A stretch of DNA of 7,351 nt from ChocPot-Mid sp964511865 (GCA_964511865.1 CAZEHW010000186.1:1-7351), one strand, 5' to 3'; positions 1 through 7,233 are shown, numbered from the stretch's first letter. Made by a program: numbers and translations. The notes: a model not told the origin generated them from the sequence alone.

Positions 1-530
1 GCTTCTTCTCCGAAAGGATATCTATCACTTCCAAGGCCAAACCGTTCATCAAATGTTATCTTTTTATCTTTGATTGACTTGATGCGGAATGCTACTTCAA
101 CAGAAGAGACATAGTGATGCAGGAAACTTCGTATAACTTTCTGATTTGCAGGATAGTTCTTATATTCCGGTTCACCGGCATTTGTTCTTATTTTAAAACA
201 GGCGACATCCAGTGAAGGGTTGTTCTGAAACACTTCCTTAACCAGCTTAAATGATTCCGGCGTATATTTTACATCATCGTCGGCGATCAAAGCAATGTCT
301 CCATCAGCAATTTTCAGGGCATTGTTTCGGTTTCGTGAAAGGCCCTTACCGGCAATTTGAGAAACAATAACATCTAACCTGGAACTCAGAGCAGAAGGAA
401 TCTTAGTGAACTTTTCATCAGAAAATTGCTGAGAGATTACATATTTAATACCAGGCAGCTCAGACAACAAAATATCTTGCAGGGAATTAATTCCATCGTC
501 TATAGTGCAAATAAGGACACTAGCTTTCAT
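1..530 (-). CDS. GT2-like glycosyltransferase, 3' end beyond window
   Basis: This is the first 176 codons (plus two bases of an Ala codon) of a GT-A fold glycosyltransferase; the reading frame is open to the left edge. It would transfer a sugar from a nucleotide-sugar donor onto the growing glycan at the cytoplasmic face of the membrane. Visible motifs are the N-terminal strand MKASVLICTIDDG (1-13), SRNRNNAL (65-72), the metal-binding acidic triplet in LIADDDVKY (81-89), FDERFGLGS (160-168) and GEE (174-176), where GT2 enzymes carry the catalytic acidic pair. The second strand (residues about 28-57) lacks the usual NDGSTDGS loop, so this is a divergent GT2 branch. The ATG shares its A with the TAA of the gene before it (TAATG), which fixes the start and suggests translational coupling. 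Donor and acceptor cannot be told from sequence. Confidence 0.85.
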   Translation of the reverse strand, partial: MKASVLICTIDDGINSLQDILLSELPGIKYVISQQFSDEKFTKIPSALSSRLDVIVSQIAGKGLSRNRNNALKIADGDIALIADDDVKYTPESFKLVKEVFQNNPSLDVACFKIRTNAGEPEYKNYPANQKVIRSFLHHYVSSVEVAFRIKSIKDKKITFDERFGLGSDRYPFGEE

Positions 531-1447
531 TACGCTTCCAGTCTTCTGTATTTCAGGTACATCAACGAGATGATTTTTTGTAAGATGACAGGCAATTTCA
601 GGAAGACACGATACTGCATGCTTTGACCGGTTGGATCGATCAGTGATAAATACGCTGTTATATCCCTTTTTCCTGCTTGAAAATTAAGCATCAATTTCGG
701 GATCATGGTTATTCGGTAATAATTTATAAAAAACTTAAATTCAGAATTTTGCTGCTCCATATGGGCATACTTGGCGGTATAGTGCAGCAGGCTTTTCGAT
801 AACGAATGCTTTTGAAACATCGCCCGGTTTTCAGCGTCAAGATTGTAGTGCACGAGTACTTTATTGTAAAAGGCAACTTTATGGTAGAATGCAATGCGAA
901 ACCACATATCCAGGTCTTCTCCGGAGCTAATTCTTTCATCAAAAAATCCAGCCTTTTCTGTAACAGCTTTATTAATAATAACGGAAGAAGAACTAAAAAG
1001 GTGGTTTTTGACAGCATGTCTAAAATAATTGGGTATGATACCCTTATAGTTTTCAGGCAATCTAAAATCTGATCGAAAAATGACTTTATTTCTAACTCTG
1101 TCAAAGGCACAACCATACAAGCCAACTTCGGGGAACGATTGAATTATTTTGGACATTTCTTCAAGGTAGTTTGGTTCCCAATAATCATCAGCATCTAGGA
1201 AAGCAATTAAATTGAATTTGACTTCCTTTATACCTGAGTTTCTAGCATGTGAAACACCAGCATTTGATTGATTGATCAATCGTATTCGCTGATCATTTAA
1301 ACCTTCAACTAATTTATCGCTACCATCTGTTGAACCATCATTTATTATAACCAATTCAAAATTCGAATAGGTTTGATTTAAAACTGAGTTTATCGTTTGT
1401 ACAATTGATTCTTTTTTGTTATAAAGTGGAATTATAACAGTGAACAT
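530..1447 (-). CDS. GT2 family glycosyltransferase (WcaA-like)
   Basis: A complete 305-residue family 2 glycosyltransferase predicted to add one sugar during polysaccharide repeat assembly in the cytoplasm. The GT-A signature is intact: VIIPLYNK (4-11) for the first Rossmann strand, NDGSTDGS (36-43) for nucleotide binding, NAGVSHARN (62-70), FLDADDYW (83-90) with the DXD metal site D85/D87, and GEDLDMWFR (176-184) with the acidic pair typical of the catalytic base. The last part (about 281-302) is hydrophobic and basic, which would suit peripheral membrane binding. The ATG at 1447 sits directly before the first strand, as expected for the family. It follows a 101-bp spacer after the upstream GT4 and ends in a TAATG overlap with the next GT2. 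Substrate specificity is unknown. Confidence 0.93.
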   Translation of the reverse strand: MFTVIIPLYNKKESIVQTINSVLNQTYSNFELVIINDGSTDGSDKLVEGLNDQRIRLINQSNAGVSHARNSGIKEVKFNLIAFLDADDYWEPNYLEEMSKIIQSFPEVGLYGCAFDRVRNKVIFRSDFRLPENYKGIIPNYFRHAVKNHLFSSSSVIINKAVTEKAGFFDERISSGEDLDMWFRIAFYHKVAFYNKVLVHYNLDAENRAMFQKHSLSKSLLHYTAKYAHMEQQNSEFKFFINYYRITMIPKLMLNFQAGKRDITAYLSLIDPTGQSMQYRVFLKLPVILQKIISLMYLKYRRLEA

Positions 1448-1501
1448 ATGCTTGAGATTTTTTATTTAAGATAGATTGCCAAATACTTATGTCGGAATTC
1501 A

Positions 1502-1513
1502 CTTAAATTTAAG
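1502..1513. repeat. Perfect 12-bp palindrome in a spacer
   Basis: CTTAAATTTAAG is a perfect palindrome inside the 101-bp spacer (1448-1548) between the GT4 that ends at 1549 and the GT2 that starts at 1447. It lies 55 bp upstream of the GT2 start. It is very AT-rich, so it could arise by chance, and no promoter pair of the Bacteroidota TTTG / TAnnTTTG type is convincing beside it. I see nothing else in this spacer. Confidence 0.35.
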
Positions 1514-1548
1514 ATTCTCAATGTCTAAATGGTGGTTTGAAGGGATTA

Positions 1549-2787
1549 TCACCTTGATTGAGTAATTTTATCCAATAATATAGCTAGGCATTCACTCTGA
1601 TTTTTTCGAGTATATTTATAAACTTCTGCTTTTTTTTGATTTGTTGAAATAATGCCTTTCTGCCTCCATTCCAGGTACCATTTTTTAATGATATCTGCAA
1701 CTTCTCTGGGAGTTTTGGCTATTGATCCGGAATTAGTGTCAATAATTATTTTATCTGTAATATCATCATCACCAGGAACAGACAGAATCATGCGGCCCGA
1801 TGCCATATACTCAAATATTTTACCCGTTACAATGCCTTTACTTGGGTGAGAAATTAATAATAAAACATCTGCTTTTCGCATATATCCCAGTGATTCCTCA
1901 TGTGTAAGATAACCCCCAGAGGTTATGATTTCAGGGTATTGAATATCTTTAAAATAATCTTTTATAGCATCGCTGCTTCTACCGTAAAATGAAATATTCA
2001 TATTTTCCCTGATTTCAGGGAATTCGGTGATAATTAAATCAATTCCAAGTAAGAAAACCGTTGGTTTTCGAATTCCATAAAGTGAACCAGCGTAAACAAT
2101 AGTAAATTTCCTATTTTGTGATTGAGGCAAAAAATGAAAATCATCAGGATCAAAACCATTCATAATGATATGAATCGGTAATTTGCAACGTTGTTGAAGT
2201 TTCTTTTTTAATCCATCGGAGACAGTAGTGATCAATGATGCACTTTTAATATAATTTACATCTTCATAAATTAACCAGTGTCGTAAAATGAATTTTTTTA
2301 AAAATATTATTGGATTAGATTCATTAATATTTTCCTGGTCTACTATATCGCGAAAGTCGGCAATCCAGGGAATTCCGAATTCTTTAAATAAATTATGCGC
2401 GATCCAATGTATATGTGGGGGTTCACTACTGGCAAATATTGCATCGATATTTTCTGTCTGACAAATCTGCTGACATTTCTGTAAAAGCATAATCGCCAGA
2501 TTGTCAGGAAAATATCTTGTCTTTAAAGTTATGTCGTATAGTATTTTCTTTGCGTAGAATATTGTTCTAGAACGTTCCTGTTCCCAATCAACCCGTTCTA
2601 CTCTACAAGGATCCTTTCCAAGCATTGATGAATCAAAAAATCGAGTATTCTCATCTGTCCATTGCGGTGCAACTACAACCGGTTCCCATCCATAATCTTT
2701 TAAATATTTGGCAAATTTGACCATCCTGAATGTACCCCCAATATTCAACGGATAAAATGAATAAGCAGGAATTAATACTTTTTTCAA
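1549..2787 (-). CDS. GT4-like glycosyltransferase, TTG start
   Basis: A 412-residue GT-B fold glycosyltransferase. The N-terminal domain begins KKVLIPAYSFYPLNIGG (2-18), with the glycine-rich acceptor loop and R21, and contains ADFRDIVD (143-150), a motif of a GT4 subgroup that usually reads DFRDPW. The C-terminal donor domain has IIMNGFDPDDF (207-217), TIVYAGSL (229-236) and VTGKIFEYMASG (320-331). The classical EX7E motif is incomplete: E326 is present but the position eight residues earlier is G318, which I believe is normal for this subgroup. The start is TTG at 2787: the codon just before it in frame is TAA and the next in-frame ATG is codon 22, which would remove the conserved first strand. 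It is separated by 120 bp from the GT4 upstream, so it may be less tightly coupled than the other genes. Sugar specificity is unknown. Confidence 0.9.
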   Translation of the reverse strand: MKKVLIPAYSFYPLNIGGTFRMVKFAKYLKDYGWEPVVVAPQWTDENTRFFDSSMLGKDPCRVERVDWEQERSRTIFYAKKILYDITLKTRYFPDNLAIMLLQKCQQICQTENIDAIFASSEPPHIHWIAHNLFKEFGIPWIADFRDIVDQENINESNPIIFLKKFILRHWLIYEDVNYIKSASLITTVSDGLKKKLQQRCKLPIHIIMNGFDPDDFHFLPQSQNRKFTIVYAGSLYGIRKPTVFLLGIDLIITEFPEIRENMNISFYGRSSDAIKDYFKDIQYPEIITSGGYLTHEESLGYMRKADVLLLISHPSKGIVTGKIFEYMASGRMILSVPGDDDITDKIIIDTNSGSIAKTPREVADIIKKWYLEWRQKGIISTNQKKAEVYKYTRKNQSECLAILLDKITQSR

Positions 2788-2857
2788 TTATTACTCAATT
2801 AATCTTTATAAAATATATAAGGAATAGAGATTTAAGAAAGTGCCTATGCAACGGACA

Positions 2858-2882
2858 GGATTCCCCAAAGGTGAATGAATCC
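2858..2882. repeat. Inverted repeat in 120-bp operon spacer
   Basis: The arms GGATTC (2858-2863) and GAATCC (2877-2882) can form a 6-bp stem. An alternative stem, ATTCCCC / GGTGAAT (2860-2866 and 2870-2876, one mismatch, AAA loop), competes for the same bases. It lies in the largest spacer of the window (2788-2907), between the two GT4 genes. In the transcribed (minus) direction there is no T-run after it, so it does not look like an intrinsic terminator. It could affect mRNA processing or coupling between the two halves of the operon, or it may be a remnant of a recombination junction. I see no other structure in this spacer. Confidence 0.4.
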
Positions 2883-2907
2883 GGATAGGGTGATATTAGA
2901 AAAATAA

Positions 2908-4152
2908 TTAATGATATAAAACAGAATTATATATTGAGATGAGCTTTTCTGAAAATGCTTTCCTTCCGAATTTATTTAAAACAGAATTTCGCACTTTGAA
3001 TTCATTAAATAGGATTTCCTTGTTTTTAACTTTCAGAATGGCTTCTGCCAAAGAGTTGTAATCTCTGACAGATACTTTTATTCCATTATCTTCTGTAATG
3101 AATTCGTCGACTCCTCCACTGGATGTTGCAATAACTGGCACTCCTGACATAAGGGCTTCACACATAGCCACTCCGAAAGTTTCAGATATGCTTGTTGAGA
3201 CAAGTACATCGGTTTGTCCAAAATATTGAGGAATCTTCTCTCTGTCTATAACATTCAAGATCTGAATATATTTAGATAAACTATATTTTTCAGAGAGCTG
3301 TGATAAAGGATTTTTTTCATCTTTCAGATCTTGCATTACCGGATGGCCACCAATTATTAAAACTCTGAAATCCGTTACATTACGTTCTACAAGAAGGGAT
3401 AATGCTTTGAACAAGGTTTCATTGTCTTTTATGAATTCAACCCAGGTAATAAAAAGAATTGTAAAAATGCTGTGCTCCTTACATTTTAAACGAGGTGAAA
3501 AACGGTAATCATCCACAAAATTACCCACAACCACAGGATTGCAGTCAAGGTTTTGCATTAATATTTGGCGCATTTGGTGTTCACTTACTGCAAGGATAAT
3601 ATTTGCATCTAACAAGGCCTTTTCAATGAGTCTTCTTTTATATTCAGAAAACTTATAAAGTAAAAGAGTCTGATGCTCCGTTATTATGAATGGTATTGAA
3701 AAATATTTAGAAAGAGCTTGAGTCAATATCCCTCCATCAACTGTGGCATGGGCATGAAAAATATCAGGACGCCAACCTTTTTCAATCATTTCACTTATCT
3801 TTTTTTGATAAATTCTTATTCTTTCTTTGTAAAACGATGATTCAAATCGCGAAAAAGTCCTAACTTCAAAATATATCAGCGGTGGATTATTAAAAATATC
3901 AACATCCGGCAAGATTATTTTTTTTTCCCGTGAAAAGATATATCTGAAAATATATTTGCAGTATCCTAAAACCGAAAATTTGCTTGATCTTATTTTGGGC
4001 TGACGTTCAAATTTAATATAAAGTACTTTAATATCATAATTATCCTGAAGGAGTTTTGATTGTTCCTGGAAAAAAGATCCTGGAATCTTCTTTTCAGGAG
4101 TCGGATACCATGACGGAATAATCAATATCCTTTTCTTAATTTGATTTGCCAC
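2908..4152 (-). CDS. GT4 family glycosyltransferase, GTG start
   Basis: A 414-residue GT-B fold retaining glycosyltransferase (glycosyl transferases group 1). The N-terminal acceptor domain opens with KKRILIIPSWYPTPEKKIPG (6-25), containing the SWYPT motif common in this family, and includes DIFHAHATVDGG (130-141) and ITEHQ (157-161). The C-terminal donor domain has VGNFVDDYRFSP (209-220), the lysine of the phosphate-binding region (K242), and a complete EX7E motif, E324 to E332, in SETFGVAMCEALMSGVPVIA (323-342). The start is GTG at 4152; the frame is closed by TAG at 4185-4183 with no ATG between, and a later start would lose the first strand. It overlaps the preceding GT2 by 17 nt, so co-translation is likely. 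It would add a sugar with retention of anomeric configuration; donor unknown. Confidence 0.93.
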   Translation of the reverse strand: MANQIKKRILIIPSWYPTPEKKIPGSFFQEQSKLLQDNYDIKVLYIKFERQPKIRSSKFSVLGYCKYIFRYIFSREKKIILPDVDIFNNPPLIYFEVRTFSRFESSFYKERIRIYQKKISEMIEKGWRPDIFHAHATVDGGILTQALSKYFSIPFIITEHQTLLLYKFSEYKRRLIEKALLDANIILAVSEHQMRQILMQNLDCNPVVVGNFVDDYRFSPRLKCKEHSIFTILFITWVEFIKDNETLFKALSLLVERNVTDFRVLIIGGHPVMQDLKDEKNPLSQLSEKYSLSKYIQILNVIDREKIPQYFGQTDVLVSTSISETFGVAMCEALMSGVPVIATSSGGVDEFITEDNGIKVSVRDYNSLAEAILKVKNKEILFNEFKVRNSVLNKFGRKAFSEKLISIYNSVLYH

Positions 4153-4999
4153 GATTGGATTTAAAGAAAATGTAAGTATGAACTAATAATTTAACGATTT
4201 TAACTACAAAAATTTGAAAACGATTAGTTTTATTGAGTATTGGAATATATTCTACTAGAGGTGACATGCTTAACGGTACAAACTTTTCATAATCCCTTAT
4301 CATGCGGGGTGGAATTGTCTGGGTAAAAATCTTATTATTTTCATCATTCACTTTTGGTCGATATTTAGGATTATAGCATAGTCCTTCTGTATTAAAATTA
4401 ACAATAGGTTCCTCTATTTGTTGAATTGTGCAATTTTGGAGCACGATTCTTTCAATAAAAAATTTTTTATCCGCAGCGATTGTAAAGCTTTCATCATACA
4501 AACCGCTGGCAAATAATCTTCGAGAAATAAATGCAGAGGGATGAGCAATTGTATCATTAAAGAAATAGACCATTGACAGATTAGTTTCATTTAAGGACTT
4601 ATGCAACTTAATTCCAGTATCAAAAACCACATTAAGATGACCATAAATAATATCGGCAGTTCGTGAATTTTTAAAAACTATTGAAAGGATCTTATCATCC
4701 ACAAGCCAGTCACCCGAATTCAAAAACTGCAAATACTCTCCTTTTGCCTTCAAAATGCCCTTGTTCATAGCATTATAAATCCCCTTGTCCGGTTCACTTA
4801 CCCAATAAGCTATTTTACCAGAAAATTCTTTAATAACCTCCATACTCCCATCTGTTGATCCGCCATCTACGATTAAATATTCATAATCCTGGAATGTCTG
4901 AATTACCACGCTTTCAATAGTTTTCCGAAGGCCGGAAGCATTGTTGAGGTTAACGGTGATAATGGAGAGCTTTGGCATTCGGTTAATAAAAAAGGTCAT
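4136..4999 (-). CDS. GT2 family glycosyltransferase (WcaE-like)
   Basis: A 287-residue GT2 enzyme of the branch that includes colanic-acid WcaE-type transferases. Motifs are LSIITVNLNN (11-20), VDGGSTDGS (44-52), SEPDKGIYNAMNKG (68-81), and FLNSGDWL (92-99), where N-S-G-D takes the place of the DXD metal motif as is usual in this branch. HPS (153-155) and AADKKFF (175-181) mark the acceptor-side region. The C-terminal segment (about 261-281) is hydrophobic with lysines and may contact the membrane. The ATG at 4999 forms an ATGA overlap with the stop of the methyltransferase gene, which favours this start; a second ATG at 4978 (residue 8, MPKLSIITV) matches the usual family N-terminus and is a real alternative. 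The 3' end overlaps the GT4 by 17 nt. Substrate unknown. Confidence 0.92.
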   Translation of the reverse strand: MTFFINRMPKLSIITVNLNNASGLRKTIESVVIQTFQDYEYLIVDGGSTDGSMEVIKEFSGKIAYWVSEPDKGIYNAMNKGILKAKGEYLQFLNSGDWLVDDKILSIVFKNSRTADIIYGHLNVVFDTGIKLHKSLNETNLSMVYFFNDTIAHPSAFISRRLFASGLYDESFTIAADKKFFIERIVLQNCTIQQIEEPIVNFNTEGLCYNPKYRPKVNDENNKIFTQTIPPRMIRDYEKFVPLSMSPLVEYIPILNKTNRFQIFVVKIVKLLVHTYIFFKSNRGKSN

Positions 5000-5928
5000 T
5001 TGTTTGATAAGCGCTCTTGTACCTTCTTAATATCTTTAACTGCAATTAGATTATTGTATGGATAATGAATCCTTTTAACCTCAGGTACCAAATTGTTTAT
5101 TGAAGAATCGTAGGTATACCAGTCATATCCATATGATTGAACAAGATCAAATAATTCATAGCAGTTTGTGCCTGCTGCAAATAAATTTGTCTCTGTAAAT
5201 TCAACAATTAGAACAGGGGCGTTTATGTTGGTTAGCAAATTAACAGCACCTTTAAAAACAAAAACTTCCCAACCTTCAACATCGACTTTAATGAGCGATA
5301 TTTTATTTGAATCTATATTATTATTCTTTATATAGTTGTCCAAGGTTTCTACAGGCACCTCAATTTGTGTATTGAAGTAATCATTAGTTGGGTCTGCAAA
5401 AGTATTCCATGCATCATATCCACTCAAAGAAATATTCATTCTAAGACATTCTTTTTTATCTGATAAACCTAAGTTATTACACTTAATAGTTTCATCAAAA
5501 TTATTAAGATTGATATTTAACAATAACCTGGAAAATGTATCAGGTGCTGGCTCAAAAGCATATACTTTACCATTTTTGCCAACAAGTTGAGCTGCATGTA
5601 ATGAATATAAGCCAATATTTGAACCAATATCAATAAAAATATCAGAATCAGTGAGATACCTTCTTAAAAATATTATTTCAGATTCTTCAAATCCTTCGTA
5701 GATTAATTTCGATAAAACACTTTCTTTAAAAAGATAAATGGATAAATTGTCATTAAGCTTAGTTTTGTATTTAGAATCCTTTTCGAACAAAGCATTCCAT
5801 TTTTTTTGTTTATTTTTTTCTTGCTTCTTTCTATAATTTTCAAGGTACATGTTTAAAACACGAATGCCGTATCCCGCTAATTTAATATCTAGTCTCATTA
5901 TTATTAAGAATTTATCTTTGTTTTCCAT
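4996..5928 (-). CDS. FkbM family methyltransferase
   Basis: A 310-residue class I S-adenosylmethionine-dependent methyltransferase of the FkbM family, members of which O-methylate sugars or other small molecules. The SAM-binding motif is FIDIGSNIGLYSLHAA (98-113); the ribose-binding acidic end of strand 2 is AFEPAPD (124-130); the later motif LIKVDVEGWEVFVFKGA (212-228) is characteristic of FkbM proteins. Residues about 30-60 form a lysine-rich N-terminal extension. Two starts are possible. ATG at 5928 overlaps the Wzt gene by 25 nt. ATG at 5898 (residue 11, MRLDIKLAGY) starts 5 nt after the Wzt stop and may be the real one; neither has a clear Shine-Dalgarno sequence. The 3' end overlaps the next GT2 as ATGA. 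Beside a Wzt-like transporter the natural inference is methylation of the exported glycan, possibly as a terminal cap. Confidence 0.92.
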   Translation of the reverse strand: MENKDKFLIIMRLDIKLAGYGIRVLNMYLENYRKKQEKNKQKKWNALFEKDSKYKTKLNDNLSIYLFKESVLSKLIYEGFEESEIIFLRRYLTDSDIFIDIGSNIGLYSLHAAQLVGKNGKVYAFEPAPDTFSRLLLNINLNNFDETIKCNNLGLSDKKECLRMNISLSGYDAWNTFADPTNDYFNTQIEVPVETLDNYIKNNNIDSNKISLIKVDVEGWEVFVFKGAVNLLTNINAPVLIVEFTETNLFAAGTNCYELFDLVQSYGYDWYTYDSSINNLVPEVKRIHYPYNNLIAVKDIKKVQERLSNK

Positions 5929-7199
5929 TCAATTAATGGCATCAATATACCAGGTCTTTTATCTGCATATTGCTTATTTATTCCATTAATGTAATGAATG
6001 TTAATTGGTATTGATATTTTTTCAAATGAAATCCATCTGACATTGTGTATTCCAATTGCGATATTTATCAAGTAATTTCCAGCTTTAAGGAAATTTGAAG
6101 GAATATATGCAATAGCTATATAAGAACCTTTTTCATGAATGATTGATTCCGTCTGGTCATCGTGAAAAGTTCGAAACAATGTGGTACCACTCGTATTATC
6201 AATTAAATCAAAACCAAGCCGTAATCCACTAGTTCTCTTTTTTACTTTATAAATATATTCTATACAGATTGGCATATGAGTATAAAACTCTGAACTACTT
6301 ATATTCTCCTGAAAGATTTTTAAATCCACTAATTCAAAATCTTCATCGTTTGACAAATTGATATTATCCTGTAAGTTATTAGAAGTTAGATTTGGCAATA
6401 ATGCAGCACTTTTCAAGTATTCTTCGATTCCAGTGTTCACATTTCCAACGAATTGAAGTATTCCATAATTTAAAATACAGACACAATTGCTTAAATTGGC
6501 AACCGCCCCCATATTATGGCTCACAAACAGCACCGTCCGGCCTTCCTGGTGGCTTACGTCCTGCATCTTGCCGATGGCTTTCTTCTGGAACTCGGCGTCG
6601 CCCACGGCAAGGACCTCATCGACCACCAGTATCTCGGGCTCAAGGTGGGCGGCGATGGCAAAGCCCAGCCTTACGGTCATGCCGCTGCTGTAACGCTTCA
6701 CCGGGGTGTCAATGTAGCGCTCAACGCCCGCGAAGTCCACGATCTCATCTAACTTCCTCTTGATCTCGGCCTTCGTCATGCCCATGATGCTGCCGTTCAT
6801 GAAGATGTTCTCCCTCCCGGTCATCTCGGGATGGAATCCTGTGCCTACCTCCAGCAGCGAGGCAATGCGCCCCTCATACGTCACGCTGCCGGTCGTAGGC
6901 TTGGTCACCCGTGAGAGGATCTTCAGCAGCGTGGATTTGCCTGCTCCGTTCTTCCCAATTATACCCAGCACCTCGCCGCGCTTCACCTCCAGGTTGATGT
7001 CTTTCAACGCCCAGACATACTGCGATTCTCCCTTTGCGCGCTGTATATTAGCCTCACCGATCTTCAGGTACGGATCTTCTTTCCTCATCACGTTTACCGC
7101 CCACCACCGTTTCAGGTCGTGCGACAACGTGCCGGTGCCGATCCTGCCGAGGCGGTACTGCTTGCTGAGGTTTTCGATTTTAATTGCGGTGTCGCTCAT
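5904..7199 (-). CDS. wzt: Wzt-like polysaccharide ABC exporter ATPase
   Basis: The 431-residue ATPase subunit of an ABC exporter that moves lipid-linked polysaccharide across the cytoplasmic membrane. The nucleotide-binding domain (about 1-262) shows Walker A GKNGAGKST (82-90), the Wzt/TagH-type EVGTGFHPEMTGREN (117-131) in the Q-loop region, signature YSSGM (170-174), Walker B ILVVDE (190-195), D-loop AVGD (198-201) and switch histidine H228 in FVSHNM. Residues about 288-431 form a separate beta-rich domain like Wzt-C, which in known systems binds the non-reducing end of the glycan; the tail RPGILMPLIEW is typical. The DNA changes abruptly near 6500 (codon about 234): hand counts give 58-67% GC in sampled 60-base blocks of the NBD and 23-32% in blocks from 6241-6480, suggesting a mosaic gene with an exchanged C-terminal half. 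It follows the permease by 90 bp. Confidence 0.95.
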   Translation of the reverse strand: MSDTAIKIENLSKQYRLGRIGTGTLSHDLKRWWAVNVMRKEDPYLKIGEANIQRAKGESQYVWALKDINLEVKRGEVLGIIGKNGAGKSTLLKILSRVTKPTTGSVTYEGRIASLLEVGTGFHPEMTGRENIFMNGSIMGMTKAEIKRKLDEIVDFAGVERYIDTPVKRYSSGMTVRLGFAIAAHLEPEILVVDEVLAVGDAEFQKKAIGKMQDVSHQEGRTVLFVSHNMGAVANLSNCVCILNYGILQFVGNVNTGIEEYLKSAALLPNLTSNNLQDNINLSNDEDFELVDLKIFQENISSSEFYTHMPICIEYIYKVKKRTSGLRLGFDLIDNTSGTTLFRTFHDDQTESIIHEKGSYIAIAYIPSNFLKAGNYLINIAIGIHNVRWISFEKISIPINIHYINGINKQYADKRPGILMPLIEWKTKINS

Positions 7200-7203
7200 G
7201 TTA

Positions 7204-7233
7204 CAAATATTCCGCTGCTACGCAGCTATCAAA
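7204..7233 (-). promoter_or_regulatory. Possible Bacteroidota-type promoter for wzt
   Basis: On the minus strand TTTG (7233-7230) is followed after 18 nt by AATATTTG (7211-7204). This resembles the Bacteroidota promoter pattern TTTG, a spacer of about 19-21, then TAnnTTTG, with one mismatch (A for T at the first base) and a slightly short spacer. The first hairpin lies in the spacer. Initiation from it would fall at or next to the wzt ATG, giving an almost leaderless mRNA, which weakens the call. Confidence 0.22.

Noticed and set aside
426..626. A 66-codon plus-strand frame at the junction of the two left-hand GT2 genes
   Set aside because: It is antisense to two overlapping, well supported coding regions and has no family-like features.
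724..1125. A 133-codon minus-strand reading frame inside the GT2 gene
   Set aside because: It is an alternative frame of a clearly motif-bearing GT2 gene, with no recognisable domain of its own.
2858..2882. Intrinsic terminator at the inverted repeat in the 120-bp spacer
   Set aside because: The stem is short and not GC-rich, and no run of T follows it in the transcribed direction.
6392..6763. Plus-strand frames opposite wzt, the longest of 123 codons (also 6487-6693 and 6516-6752)
   Set aside because: They lie opposite the GC-rich ATPase domain, where antisense frames stay open by composition; the products are Pro/Arg/Ser-rich and lack any domain.
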